Shown piece by piece: positions 9,782 through 18,915 of a DNA stretch of 42,563 nt; position 1 is the first letter of the stretch, and the number at the start of each line of letters is the position of its first letter. Source of the DNA: an uncultured Rikenella sp. (GTDB lineage: Bacteria; Bacteroidota; Bacteroidia; Bacteroidales; Rikenellaceae). The DNA lies in NCBI GenBank assembly GCA_910577885.1, contig CAJTNK010000006.1:1-42563 (forward strand). The letters run 5' to 3'. The notes under the pieces are model-generated. The model did not search any database. It was not told the origin of the DNA and saw nothing but the letters and a program-made list of their open reading frames with translations. Position numbers and translations under genes: made by a program.

Positions 9782-10651
9782 CTACAAATAAAAGGTCATC
9801 CCCAGCGCAATGGAGAAAATATCGATCTTAAAATTAGCCCCGCTGGTGGTCCTCGACCCGTGATGAATCTGGTCGGTGGTCTGTTCCGTGCGCTTGTACT
9901 GGTAGCCCATCACCCCGATCGTCGCCTCGACGGCGGCAAAGTCGTTCACGAACACCGCCAAGCCCGGCGAACAGACCAAACCGATCTGGTAAATCTTCGT
10001 ATAGGTCCCCGACAAATCGTCCCCCGCCCCATTGGTCATCTTGCCCTGTCCGCCGCCGAGCTGGAGCTTGAGGTCGTTGATCAGCGCAAACCGCCGACTG
10101 TTTCCCAGGTTGATGTAGTTCCGCAGAAACAGCGTCCCGGTATAGACATGCTCGATGTTGTAGAAGTCCGACAAACCGAAGCTCAGATCCCCCAGTCCCA
10201 AGCTGACATTGTCGATCTGGAGCATGGTCCGCTGGTAAGTAAACGCCAGCCCGGCGGCCATGTTCTTGGAGAAAGAGTATCCGACCATCGGCCGCAAAGC
10301 GAAAGTATAGCCCCTGCTCGAAAAATCCTGCAACAGGCCGAGCATCTTATAGTCGTCGTTGTTGTGCTGCGTATAAGAGATGTTCCCGCCGAAGAACCAA
10401 ACCCCTTTGGGCATAAAAGTCTGCCCGGCCAGAATCCCGCGGTCGAACTTGGGTTTCTTTTTGGTTCTCGACAGGTGTCGGGCCGGTTGCCCGACCGGTT
10501 GTCCGATATCCGCCGCCGCGGTGGTATCCCGCCCGAAAACCGTAACCGCCGCGGTCGTATCCCCCGCAGAAACCGCCGCCGAAGCGGTCCCCACCATGGC
10601 TCCCGCCGCCACGAATCCGGCCGCCAACAAGATGTATGTGAATTTTCTCAT
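9782..10651 (-). CDS. Outer-membrane beta-barrel protein (operon gene 4)
   Basis: A 289-aa protein starting at MRKFTYILLAAGF, with a cleavable signal peptide (A-S-A at about 24) followed by a Thr/Ala-rich linker (about 30-65). From about 75 it shows alternating hydrophobic strands with aromatic girdles (WFFGGNISYTQ, YTFALRPMVGYSF, LAFTYQRT, LKLQLGGGQGK, IGVMGYQYKR), ending in an aromatic C-terminus (LGMTFYL), typical of 8-10-stranded outer-membrane barrels. An upstream in-frame start would run 28 residues into gene 3 and lacks a signal peptide. Only 2 nt separate it from the stop of gene 3, so translation is probably coupled. A partner or anchor role for the operon's lipoproteins is inference. 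Confidence 0.85.
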   Translation of the reverse strand: MRKFTYILLAAGFVAAGAMVGTASAAVSAGDTTAAVTVFGRDTTAAADIGQPVGQPARHLSRTKKKPKFDRGILAGQTFMPKGVWFFGGNISYTQHNNDDYKMLGLLQDFSSRGYTFALRPMVGYSFSKNMAAGLAFTYQRTMLQIDNVSLGLGDLSFGLSDFYNIEHVYTGTLFLRNYINLGNSRRFALINDLKLQLGGGQGKMTNGAGDDLSGTYTKIYQIGLVCSPGLAVFVNDFAAVEATIGVMGYQYKRTEQTTDQIHHGSRTTSGANFKIDIFSIALGMTFYL

Positions 10652-10653
10652 TC

Positions 10654-13005
10654 TCAATTCTTTGCGTTCAACTCCGCCGGATCCCACACCAGTTCGAAGT
10701 CGTCGATATAGAGCGAACTCCCCTCCCCGCCACAAAAATCATCGCTCAAATAACTGCACGTCGCCCCCATCACAATATGATCCGGCCTGCGCCCCAGCAT
10801 CTCTTCCGCATAAGTAATTCGGAACTCGAACGGCACATAGCCGTTATTTGCCGCCGCCTCCGGCGTATCGGTCGGCGTCGCCCCGCTCAGCAACTCGCCA
10901 TAGCCCACCACCGTCGGTTTCTCCGGCCGCGACGTTACGCCGTTCCCCCACGCCTCCAAGCTGACATAGATCTTACACTTGTCCTCCTGCCCGATCAAAT
11001 GCGAGAATTTTCCGTCGATATCCCGGTCGATATTCTTCGGCAAATACCTGTACCACCCGCGCAGCGCCAAAGGCCGCGCCGTGTACGGCTGTCCGTAGTG
11101 TACCAACGCCCGCTGCGCCGCCGTATTCGTCGGCGGCTTGCTAATCGGCCCGAAAGTCCCGCTAAAGACACTCCCCGAAGCCAAACTATTGACCCCGAAT
11201 TTACTGATATAATACGAAGTGAGCCACAGCGCCGTCCCGGTGTGCGCCTCACTCCCCGTCACCGGCAACGTAACGTTCTTGTCCAGCCCCTGCCCCATCA
11301 TCGTAAACTTCCCGCCCGGATTCCCCGTCGCCCAGAACCGCTCCTGCCCCGGAATATTCGGATCGTACACATCATTCGCCCCATCGAAAGCCCCATAAGA
11401 ACCGCCCTCGAAATCCAAGTTCGGCACCGCCCCGAACGGCTCGGTGGTAAACTCTTCGATCGCCCCGGCATCGACCCCGTCGCCCACCGGACGGAACTCA
11501 TACGTAGTCTCCGGCTCCAGCCCGCGCAACAAGCCGATGAAAGTCTTCGTCTCTGCATTCACGAAAGCCTCGTCCACCGCCACGCGCTGCCAAGCCGCAC
11601 CGCTCCCCGCCCCGAACTTCTTGCGGTACTCGAACGCCAGCCCCGCCGGCCGCACAGCCAGCCACGATGCCGACACATAAGCATACCACGCCCCCAACCC
11701 CGGCACGCCGCCAACCAACGCATTCGCCAACGCTCCCCCCGTCGCAAAGTCGCGCGCCACAGCGAGCGTAATCCGCTGCGTCCGCATCTGCCGATCGGCG
11801 TCGTAAATCTCGATATCGACCTCATACCTCCCCGGCTTCCCCGGCAGCTTGGCCCCGTCGACCTCCCGGGTGTTCATCAGCGCCGAAAAGTCGATCCACA
11901 TCTCCTGTTCGCCCACCACACACGCCCGATCGCCCGAGCCCGCCCCCCACGAGATCACCTCTGCCAACGCCTGCCGCTGCTGTTCGTCGGTCGCCGCACT
12001 GTTATCCCCCCCCAGTGTAACCATCCCCGGCAACCCATATCTGAGCAATACGGCCGGATCCTCGTGCCGAATCCTGACCCGCTCGAAACCCGCCTCGGCC
12101 ACGATCCGTATCTTTCCGTTCCCGTCCCGGTTGTCCTCGTTGGTCGAGATCGGATCGGCGATGCTCCCCCCGTCATCCCGGGTCACCACCGGCAACGCAG
12201 CGGTCGGTTCCATCACCCGCAGCGGAAAACTGTACTCGGCCAAATCCGTCTTCACCGACAACCGAAAGACGTTCCCACCGCTCGACGCACTCCCGTTCTC
12301 GTCCATCCGAATCGTAAACCGATAAAAATCCCCCGCCTCGGCATCGGCAATCACCCGCCGGTACTCCAACAACCGATCCGGTTCCTGTTCATTGGCCGCC
12401 AAAAACCGCAAAACAAAACGCCCGTTCTCGGTCTGCTGCACCCACCCGACGTTCTGTCCGGCATCGACCGCCGCCTGGTCGAACTCCAACCGTTCCTCAG
12501 CCGGCGAGTCCTCTTCCGGCTGGATATAGAGTTTGTAGTTCCTGAGCCGCTCGCGAATGGTGCGGTCGAAATCGACCTGCACCTTGACGTTCTTCAACCG
12601 GCAGATCAACACCACCTGCGAAACATGCCCCGACCGCACCACCACCGGCTGATGCCCCCGGTACCGCGCCCGCCCGAAACGATTGCCCGGGTCATCGCCC
12701 AAGTTGTCTTCGGCATAGACCTGATAGGTCCCCTCCGCCAGCTTGATGGAGGTGATTTCGCGATGGTCGTCATAGTGCGCCACGGTCTCCCCCGCCTCGT
12801 CGACCACGTCGATCCGATACGGAATATCGTTCTCGACCTGCCCCCCCTTGACGGTGAGCTCGTCATTGCGCTGGAGGACGAACGACAACTCACCCTTCCG
12901 CCCGTCGTCCAGCCCGCGCCGACAACCGGTCGACGCCACCAGCACCGCTGCTGTCGCCACCGCCGCCAGAAAAACCGCTATATGTCTTCTATTCAGTCGT
13001 TTCAT
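10654..13005 (-). CDS. DUF4493 and PCMD-domain lipoprotein (operon gene 3)
   Basis: A 783-aa lipoprotein (lipobox ASTGC, Cys28; then R-R-G-L-DD). Residues about 35-160 are a DUF4493 domain: G-E-L-S-F-V-L, a mid-region YRIDVVDEAGETVAHYDD, L-A-EGTYQVYAED, and the strand VVLICRLKNVKVQVDF. A long beta-rich middle (about 160-500) includes a fibronectin-like unit (L-E-PETTYEFRPVG). The C-terminus from about 520 is PCMD: P-N-L-D-F-E-GG, FWATGNPGG, YTARPLALRGWYRYLP, and GSSLYIDDFELVWDPAEL. The same DUF4493-to-PCMD order is known from many gut Bacteroidota proteins without assigned function; carbohydrate binding is suggested only by the family name. Fold and surface exposure are inference. Confidence 0.87.
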   Translation of the reverse strand: MKRLNRRHIAVFLAAVATAAVLVASTGCRRGLDDGRKGELSFVLQRNDELTVKGGQVENDIPYRIDVVDEAGETVAHYDDHREITSIKLAEGTYQVYAEDNLGDDPGNRFGRARYRGHQPVVVRSGHVSQVVLICRLKNVKVQVDFDRTIRERLRNYKLYIQPEEDSPAEERLEFDQAAVDAGQNVGWVQQTENGRFVLRFLAANEQEPDRLLEYRRVIADAEAGDFYRFTIRMDENGSASSGGNVFRLSVKTDLAEYSFPLRVMEPTAALPVVTRDDGGSIADPISTNEDNRDGNGKIRIVAEAGFERVRIRHEDPAVLLRYGLPGMVTLGGDNSAATDEQQRQALAEVISWGAGSGDRACVVGEQEMWIDFSALMNTREVDGAKLPGKPGRYEVDIEIYDADRQMRTQRITLAVARDFATGGALANALVGGVPGLGAWYAYVSASWLAVRPAGLAFEYRKKFGAGSGAAWQRVAVDEAFVNAETKTFIGLLRGLEPETTYEFRPVGDGVDAGAIEEFTTEPFGAVPNLDFEGGSYGAFDGANDVYDPNIPGQERFWATGNPGGKFTMMGQGLDKNVTLPVTGSEAHTGTALWLTSYYISKFGVNSLASGSVFSGTFGPISKPPTNTAAQRALVHYGQPYTARPLALRGWYRYLPKNIDRDIDGKFSHLIGQEDKCKIYVSLEAWGNGVTSRPEKPTVVGYGELLSGATPTDTPEAAANNGYVPFEFRITYAEEMLGRRPDHIVMGATCSYLSDDFCGGEGSSLYIDDFELVWDPAELNAKN

Positions 13006-13044
13006 AGCCGACTTGCTTTCTGAATCCTGAATCCCCCCGCTATA

Positions 13045-14388
13045 CTACTCCCGCACCGCTCCCTCGATCGTGGCCACCACCGAAACCAACGGCACCTCGA
13101 TCGTAAAAGTCATCCCGTTCGGCGTCCCGAGCGCCCGCAGCGTGAAATCCACATCCTGTCCGCCGACCCCCACTTTCCCTGCTCCGGAAAGGGTATAGGT
13201 TCCGTCCGCTTCCTTGGTCACGGCCACCTTCTCAGCCCGGATCTTGCTGGTGAACAAGCTCTCCGGCAAAGCCGACTCGGTCAGCTCGAGGGTAATGGTC
13301 CGCCCGGTCGGGGTCATGGTCAGCCGCGCCGGCTGGCCCGACATCTCGTCCACCGGACTCCCCCCGAGCACTACATTCAGCGTCCCGCCGTAGGTCCCCG
13401 CCACCGCCGACGCTGCATTATCCTTATCATCTCCACCGGGCACCGGATCGTCGTCCCCCTCCCAATTGTCGTTATTCGCTCCGCCGTTAATCACATCATC
13501 GCCGTCCGGCACAATCACGATATGCTCCTCTTCGTGCAACTCGTGGTCGACCGACACCGACAGCCCGCCCTGTCCGCTCTGCTCGTAGCCGATCAAGACC
13601 TGCGCCCAGTCCTGTGCCTGCAAAGTCCCGCCATCGCTTTTCTTGATCCGGAAGGTCTGTCCCTCGCCATTCCCGAGCGGCTTGCCGTCCTCCTTGCGAA
13701 TCCCCCGCACACAGACATACACCTGTCCATCCTCCGGCACGTCGAAATACCCGGCCCGCGTTTCGTCCAGCGTCCATGTCAACGGGGCTTTCTTCTTAGT
13801 GGCCGTCGCCGGATCGGTGTAGTCGGTATAGACCTCCACCGTCGCATCCTGAACCATGTTCCGGAAGTTCTCCGTAAAAGCCAGGGTCACCTTGATATTG
13901 ACGAGTTTGCAGACGAGCTTCACCTCCGTGAGCCCCCCGATCTTGACCGAGAAATCGGTGGTCCCCTCATACACCGGCGCATCCCACGCCGCCGGTGTCG
14001 GCACCTTAGGCCGATTATTGGCCGTAAACTTGTACTTCCCCGACGGAATGGTGATGGTCTGCCCGTCTATTTCCGCAAAAGCGTCCCACTGGAACATGGG
14101 TGTCTGCCCGTCCTGCCCGAGGATCGGCGCGCCGTCCTGGTCGAGCACGCCGACCCGGAATCCCGACACATCGACCTGCGATTCAGTCCCGCCGGCCTTG
14201 GTGTCAATGGTGACGAACTCGCCCTCGCCCCGCAAGGACGAGACCTTAAACCGTCCGGTCCCCCGCCCCGACGGATCGTGCTCCTGCTTGCTGACGCACC
14301 CGCCAACCAGCAGCATCGCCAAACTCAGCATCCCCCCAAGCAACATGCGCGGGGTTCTCGTATGATTCGTATCGGTGTACTTTTTCAT
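13045..14388 (-). CDS. DUF4493 lipoprotein with Calycin-like C-terminus (operon gene 2)
   Basis: A 447-aa lipoprotein (lipobox LVGGC, Cys31; then V-S-K-Q-E-H-D). Residues about 45-290 match DUF4493: G-R-F-K-V-S-S-L, the segment VSGFRVGVLDQDGAPILGQ, I-P-S-GKYKFTANN, and VKLVCKLVNIKVTLAFTENF. An acidic, Asn/Asp/Gly-rich linker (about 295-330, D-G-D-D to G-G-D-D-K-D-N) follows. Residues about 332-447 look like a Calycin-like/lipocalin-like beta-barrel (AGTYGGTLNVVLGG, TYTLSGAGKVGVGGQDVDF). It is shorter than its neighbours and has no PCMD. It is 24 nt after gene 1 and 39 nt before gene 3, within one transcription unit. Confidence 0.82.
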   Translation of the reverse strand: MKKYTDTNHTRTPRMLLGGMLSLAMLLVGGCVSKQEHDPSGRGTGRFKVSSLRGEGEFVTIDTKAGGTESQVDVSGFRVGVLDQDGAPILGQDGQTPMFQWDAFAEIDGQTITIPSGKYKFTANNRPKVPTPAAWDAPVYEGTTDFSVKIGGLTEVKLVCKLVNIKVTLAFTENFRNMVQDATVEVYTDYTDPATATKKKAPLTWTLDETRAGYFDVPEDGQVYVCVRGIRKEDGKPLGNGEGQTFRIKKSDGGTLQAQDWAQVLIGYEQSGQGGLSVSVDHELHEEEHIVIVPDGDDVINGGANNDNWEGDDDPVPGGDDKDNAASAVAGTYGGTLNVVLGGSPVDEMSGQPARLTMTPTGRTITLELTESALPESLFTSKIRAEKVAVTKEADGTYTLSGAGKVGVGGQDVDFTLRALGTPNGMTFTIEVPLVSVVATIEGAVRE

Positions 14389-14412
14389 GGTTGTTTCCGA
14401 TTTGAAAAGTCC

Positions 14413-16824
14413 CTATTTTTCGTAGTTCAGTCGAACATCTTTGATCTTCAGAATATTCCCGGTATAAGTACCCCCGTTGCAAGCCGGTTTGTCCGGCCAC
14501 TGGGTCTCGCTGGAGCTGAAGAAGACATCGATCTTGGTCGCCTTGACGTCGGTCCGGCTATAGTCAAGCTTAATCGTCAACGGCGTCGCCGTCTCGCGCT
14601 TCCCGCTGTACGGATCGAGGTAGACCTCCCCTTTGGCGATCTCGACTTCCGTCCCCGTCGCATCCGCCCCATACATCGCCGCACATATATATCCATTATC
14701 CCTATTATCGTCATCCTCCTTAGGCAGGAAGATGTAGTTGAGCGACAGCGACGTCGGCCTCGACGGCCAAGCAATCTTCCGTCCCAAATCTTCTTGGGTC
14801 AAAACCTCATAATAAGGTTGCGGACTCGTCCCGATCCCCTCTCGCTCTAATTTATGAGAATAGTTCCCTAAATAAAAAACCCCGGCCGTGATATTTTTTG
14901 GCGTAGTCTGTTTGTTCCCGAACGACCAATACTCGGCCCGCCCCCAGTAAGCAGTCTTCATGGCCACCCACATTTCCCCGTCGATCTGTTCCGGATAAGT
15001 CGTATTCTTACAGCTCAACTCATTGGCCGGATAGCGCTGTTCCATCTGCCCCGCGGTAGCCGGGTTCCGCGTGGCCCATCCCCCCTCGAACACATACCGA
15101 TTCCCGAACAACGCCGCCTCGGTATAGTAGTTGAAGTTCCGATTGGGCAAATAGGGCCGCGTCTCGGTGGTCAACGCATAGACCGGACTGGTCCGATTCT
15201 CGTTCACCACCACCCGGAACTCATACTCCCGCCCCTTGTCCTGCCCGATATCGCTCCCCTGGTTCAACCCGGTCAGCTCGTACTGCACCGCATAAGGCCT
15301 TCCCCCCGCCGCATCCCCCGCCGACGAGGCCGTGACCGTCAGGTTATCCCCCTCGACGGCATCATTCCACGCCGCCCCGTCGATCTTCCGCCGGTACTGG
15401 AGCGTCGGATGCTGGCCGTTGAAAATGTCGTAATTGGCCTGCACCGTAAAGTACGCGGTCGACGACCAAATATCCGCCGGCACCGGCTCCACGAGCTTCA
15501 TATCCGGATAGGCCACCGTAGCCCGCACCTCCACCGCCTTCGGATCCAACGTCTGCCCGTAATTGTCCGTGAGCTCGAAACTGAAATCGTAATGGGCCGC
15601 CGAATGGTCCGCCTTGTGGGCCAGCATCGCCCCCGTAAAGTCCACCCAGGCCAAAGTCGAAATCGCGGCATCCTCCGGACCGTTCAACGCCTCGCCCCAC
15701 CGGAATCCCTCGTCCTGGAGCCGTTTCCGCATCGGATCGTCGGCCGCCAATCCCGCCAAATCGATCGTACTCTGCCCCGCCGCCAGCCCCAGCCGCCCCC
15801 GCAACACATCGTCCCCGTCGCCGATCCGCAACACGAACGACGAAATCCCCCCCGGCACCGTCGTCCGCAAACTCCACTCGGCCTGTTCCCCTTCGAACAC
15901 GCTCTGCGCCACTCCGCTCGCAAACCCCTTCGTCGAGAAAGTCGGTGCATCCTTCGGCAGGAAATAGCGCGGCACCTCAACCTCGACCTCCTGCGCCGGA
16001 TGGGTCTCGGTTTCGGTCCGCAGCACGATCACCTGCGCACTCCCATGGTCCGCCCCCACGGCAATCGTCACTTTATAATGCTCCCCCGCCCGGATCGCCG
16101 GCAGCGGCGTCGGTGAGAAGGTCAACAAATTGAAATCCTGGGTAATAAGATGGAAACGCAGACGCACCGTCCCCGGCTCGAAATAGCCGCTCCGCTGCGT
16201 GTTCCCCTTCTTGAAATTGAGAAACTCGGCACTCGCCGTCCGAACGTCCACCGAGTAGTTCGGATAGTGATACGAAAAACTCTCGTCGAACTGCACGGTG
16301 ATCTTCCCGCAAGCCAGTCCGGCGACCAAATTGCACTCCCGATGATCCCCCGCCGCAATCACGAACTTATCCTCGGCCCGATAGACATACCGGTCGTACG
16401 ACGGAAACCGCACCCGACCACCCCCCTCGCCCGTAGGCTTATATTCGGCCACGATCTTATACGCCCCCGGCGTAAACTTGAGCTTCGACGACGGCAGAGA
16501 GTTGAAATTCTTCCACCGTGCCAGCGTATCGTTCTTGGTATTGATGACGTATATGGCCAGATCCTCATGCGGATCGATGCCAATCGCGTCGGTTCCGGTG
16601 TCGGTTTTCGTGGTTGTCGTTTTGCCTTTCGCCGTCCCGGTCCCGAAAGAGACCTCGCCGCCCCCCACCGAATCCACCCCGAGACGCAAATCCACCAGCG
16701 CACTCCCCACCGCCCCGAAAGGCGTCTCCTCCCGCCGCGAACACCCCGCCACGACCGACAGCATGATCCCGACCAGCGCCCCCGCCAACACCATCCGAAA
16801 ACCGATTCTCGTTCTTCTCTTCAT
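14413..16824 (-). CDS. DUF4493 and PCMD-like lipoprotein (operon gene 1)
   Basis: An 803-aa lipoprotein (lipobox VVAGC, Cys28; then S-R-R-E-E). Residues about 38-250 are DUF4493 with a Thr/Lys-rich insertion near 65-80: DLAIYVINTKNDTLARW, F-T-PGAYKIVAEYKP, and ECNLVAGLACGKITVQFDESF. The middle (about 260-560) holds beta-sandwich repeats including a fibronectin-like end (YEFRVVVNENRTSP). The last about 240 residues, from LPNRNFNYYTEA, have the layout of a PCMD jelly-roll but are divergent from genes 3 and 5: no GSSLYIDDFEL box, ending instead in ILKIKDVRLNYEK. First gene of the operon, with a good promoter upstream. Specific ligand unknown. Confidence 0.82.
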   Translation of the reverse strand: MKRRTRIGFRMVLAGALVGIMLSVVAGCSRREETPFGAVGSALVDLRLGVDSVGGGEVSFGTGTAKGKTTTTKTDTGTDAIGIDPHEDLAIYVINTKNDTLARWKNFNSLPSSKLKFTPGAYKIVAEYKPTGEGGGRVRFPSYDRYVYRAEDKFVIAAGDHRECNLVAGLACGKITVQFDESFSYHYPNYSVDVRTASAEFLNFKKGNTQRSGYFEPGTVRLRFHLITQDFNLLTFSPTPLPAIRAGEHYKVTIAVGADHGSAQVIVLRTETETHPAQEVEVEVPRYFLPKDAPTFSTKGFASGVAQSVFEGEQAEWSLRTTVPGGISSFVLRIGDGDDVLRGRLGLAAGQSTIDLAGLAADDPMRKRLQDEGFRWGEALNGPEDAAISTLAWVDFTGAMLAHKADHSAAHYDFSFELTDNYGQTLDPKAVEVRATVAYPDMKLVEPVPADIWSSTAYFTVQANYDIFNGQHPTLQYRRKIDGAAWNDAVEGDNLTVTASSAGDAAGGRPYAVQYELTGLNQGSDIGQDKGREYEFRVVVNENRTSPVYALTTETRPYLPNRNFNYYTEAALFGNRYVFEGGWATRNPATAGQMEQRYPANELSCKNTTYPEQIDGEMWVAMKTAYWGRAEYWSFGNKQTTPKNITAGVFYLGNYSHKLEREGIGTSPQPYYEVLTQEDLGRKIAWPSRPTSLSLNYIFLPKEDDDNRDNGYICAAMYGADATGTEVEIAKGEVYLDPYSGKRETATPLTIKLDYSRTDVKATKIDVFFSSSETQWPDKPACNGGTYTGNILKIKDVRLNYEK

Positions 16825-16880
16825 GGTTTCTGCGTTTTAGCGATACGGTTTCTGCCTTCTCCGACAGATATTCACACTCG

Positions 16881-16911
16881 CAAAGGTAGACGGTTTTTCG
16901 TAAGCTGCAAC
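16881..16911 (-). promoter_or_regulatory. Promoter of the DUF4493/PCMD operon
   Basis: Minus strand: TTG (16908-16910), 19-nt spacer, TACCTTTG (16881-16888), the Bacteroidota consensus. The -7 box ends 56 nt before the start of the first lipoprotein gene. No other such motif was noticed in the short gaps inside the operon. Confidence 0.75.
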
Positions 16912-16944
16912 TTTTCAGGGCTAAAAACGACAATTTCGATCCGA

Positions 16945-17253
16945 TTATTGCCGTTTTTTCCCCTCCCCCTCCGGTTCGTCACACACCCCGCCACCCGCCG
17001 CTCCGCACGTGCCGCAGCTGCCGTCGCAACCGCCCATCAGTCCCTCCGTCCCGAACTTCCGGCCGAGCCTCTCGGCCTCCTCGCGCCGGAGCTGCGCCGA
17101 GGCACATTCGATCCCCAGGCGACGCATCTCCCGGTTGCTCCCCACATCGCTCTCCAGATCGTGGCCCTTGCGGATCAGCGTGATCGAAAGACCCAAAACG
17201 AACAACCCGACTGCGCCCACCGCAATCAAAAACACAAGCAACGTCGTCGACAT
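16945..17253 (-). CDS. Small membrane protein with Cys-rich tail
   Basis: A 102-aa protein starting at MSTTLLVFLIAVGAVG, one N-terminal membrane helix (about 3-25), then a cytoplasmic or periplasmic amphipathic segment with a conserved-looking block G-S-N-REMRRLGIEC (about 38-50), and a Gly/Cys tail C-D-G-S-C-G-T-C-G plus one further Cys. The Cys spacing could bind a metal or cluster, but this is inference. An in-frame longer start (20 residues) is Gly/Pro-rich, unlike a leader, and was rejected. I recall similar short proteins (membrane helix, GxNxEMR-GI-C block) in Bacteroidota but no function. It stands alone, divergent from trkA. Confidence 0.75.
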   Translation of the reverse strand: MSTTLLVFLIAVGAVGLFVLGLSITLIRKGHDLESDVGSNREMRRLGIECASAQLRREEAERLGRKFGTEGLMGGCDGSCGTCGAAGGGVCDEPEGEGKKRQ

Positions 17254-17402
17254 AAGTGTATGGATTCTATTATTAAATGGTGTATTTTTCTCGCCGGGTT
17301 CGCCCGCTGACACTCCCGGTCAAAATACCCAGCGGCACCCGAGCGGCACTCCTCCGAACCCCGAAAACCAACAGCCCCCCCCCGCAAAGCACCCGCTTCC
17401 TG

Positions 17403-17432
17403 CAAAAGTAGCGCAAATTTTCGCTAAATTTG
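17403..17432. promoter_or_regulatory. Divergent -7 motifs between the Cys-tail gene and trkA
   Basis: The plus strand has TAAATTTG (17425-17432), 24 nt before the trkA ATG; the minus strand has TACTTTTG (17403-17410), about 150 nt before the Cys-tail gene. Both match TAnnTTTG, but neither has a convincing -33 box. Confidence 0.45.
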
Positions 17433-17456
17433 CCTCATGTTACCCGAAAACCGACC

Positions 17457-18797
17457 ATGAAAATACTCATCGCCGGAGCCGGCGAGGTGGGCAGCCACCT
17501 CGTCAAGATGCTCAGCAACGAATACCACGACATCACGATCATCGACGACGACGAAAAACGACTCGACGAACTGAGCGCCACATCCGACGTACTCACCATC
17601 GAAGGCGACGTCACCTCGTTCGAGGTGCTCACCCGCAGCGAGGTGCAGGACTGCGACCTGTTCATGGCCGTCGGACCCGAAGAGAACACCAACATCCTCT
17701 CGGCCGTCCTCGCCAAGCAGCTCGGCGCTCGAAAAACCATCGCACGCATCGACAACGACGAATACCTGCGGCCCAATAACAAGGAGGTCTTCATCAACAT
17801 GGGGATCGACTACCTCTTCTACCCGGAAAAAGTGGCCGCCCAGGAGGTCATCACCCTGCTGGGACACTCCTCCACTTCGGAGTACGTCGACTTCTCGGGC
17901 GGCAAGCTGTCGCTGGTCGTTTTCCGGCTCGACGCCTCGTCGCCGCTGGTGGGCCACACCCTCATCGAAGTCACCCGAGACCGCGAGAACCTCGAATACC
18001 GGACCGTAGCCATCTCGCGCGGAGGACGAACCATCATCCCGCGCGGCGAAGACTTCTTCGAAGAGGGCGATATGGTTTACGTCATCTCGGGCCGCAACTC
18101 GATCCGCGAGGTCACCGGACTCTCCGGCAAAACCAACATCGACGTCCGCAACCTCATGATCCTGGGCGGGTCGCGAATCGGCTGGCGCATCGCCAAAGAG
18201 CTGCAGAACGAAATCGACATCAAACTCGTCGACTATAATCCCGAAAGAGCTTACAAACTGGCCGAGATGCTCGACAAAACCCTCATCATCGCCGAAGACG
18301 GACGCAAAAGCGAAGTCATGATCGAAGAGGGGCTCGACAAGATGGATGCTTTCGTGGCGCTCACCGGCCGCTCCGAGACCAACATCCTCGCCGCCATGCT
18401 CGCCAAACGGATGGGAGTCAAAAAAGTGATCGCCGAGGTCGAGAACATGAACTACATCTCGCTGGCCGAGAGCATCGGCATCGACACGATCATCAACAAG
18501 AAGCTCATCACGGCGAGTTCGATCTTCCGTTTCACGATGAACACCGACGTCCAGGCCATCAAATGCCTGAACGGATGCGAGGCCGAGGTGCTGGAATTCA
18601 TCGTCAAGCCCGGCAGTCCGATCACCAAAGGAAAGATCAAACACATCAACTTCCCGCGCGAAGCGCTGGTCGGCGGGATCGTGCGGGGCGACAAAGCGAT
18701 GATCGCCACCGGGAATGTCGAGGTGAAGGCTTACGACCGGGTGGTGGTTTTCGCGCTGCCGAGCGCCATCGGCAAAGTCGGGAGCTTCTTCGGATAA
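17457..18797 (+). CDS. trkA: Trk potassium uptake regulatory subunit TrkA
   Basis: Cytoplasmic NAD(H)-binding gating subunit of Trk/Ktr potassium uptake. The 446-aa length from MKILIAGAGEVG is typical; a start nine residues earlier adds nothing. Two tandem RCK units are visible: the first begins with the Rossmann loop GAGEVGSH (7-14) and acidic strand end I-I-D-D-D, the second with a degenerate loop GGSRIGWRIA (about 235) and LVDYNPERAYKLAE. Each is followed by a TrkA-C-like domain (LIEVTRDRENLEYR; ITKGKIKHINFPREALVGG). TrkH, the membrane subunit usually adjacent, is not in this window. Confidence 0.95.
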   Translation: MKILIAGAGEVGSHLVKMLSNEYHDITIIDDDEKRLDELSATSDVLTIEGDVTSFEVLTRSEVQDCDLFMAVGPEENTNILSAVLAKQLGARKTIARIDNDEYLRPNNKEVFINMGIDYLFYPEKVAAQEVITLLGHSSTSEYVDFSGGKLSLVVFRLDASSPLVGHTLIEVTRDRENLEYRTVAISRGGRTIIPRGEDFFEEGDMVYVISGRNSIREVTGLSGKTNIDVRNLMILGGSRIGWRIAKELQNEIDIKLVDYNPERAYKLAEMLDKTLIIAEDGRKSEVMIEEGLDKMDAFVALTGRSETNILAAMLAKRMGVKKVIAEVENMNYISLAESIGIDTIINKKLITASSIFRFTMNTDVQAIKCLNGCEAEVLEFIVKPGSPITKGKIKHINFPREALVGGIVRGDKAMIATGNVEVKAYDRVVVFALPSAIGKVGSFFG

Positions 18798-18915
18798 TTT
18801 TTTACAGGAATCAGGGCTATGAAACGTTGGCAGTTCCTCGTTTTATCTGCCCTGGCAACAGGATGCCTCGCCGCAGCGGCACTCGAATACTCATTTATCA
18901 CAACACTCACGCAAC

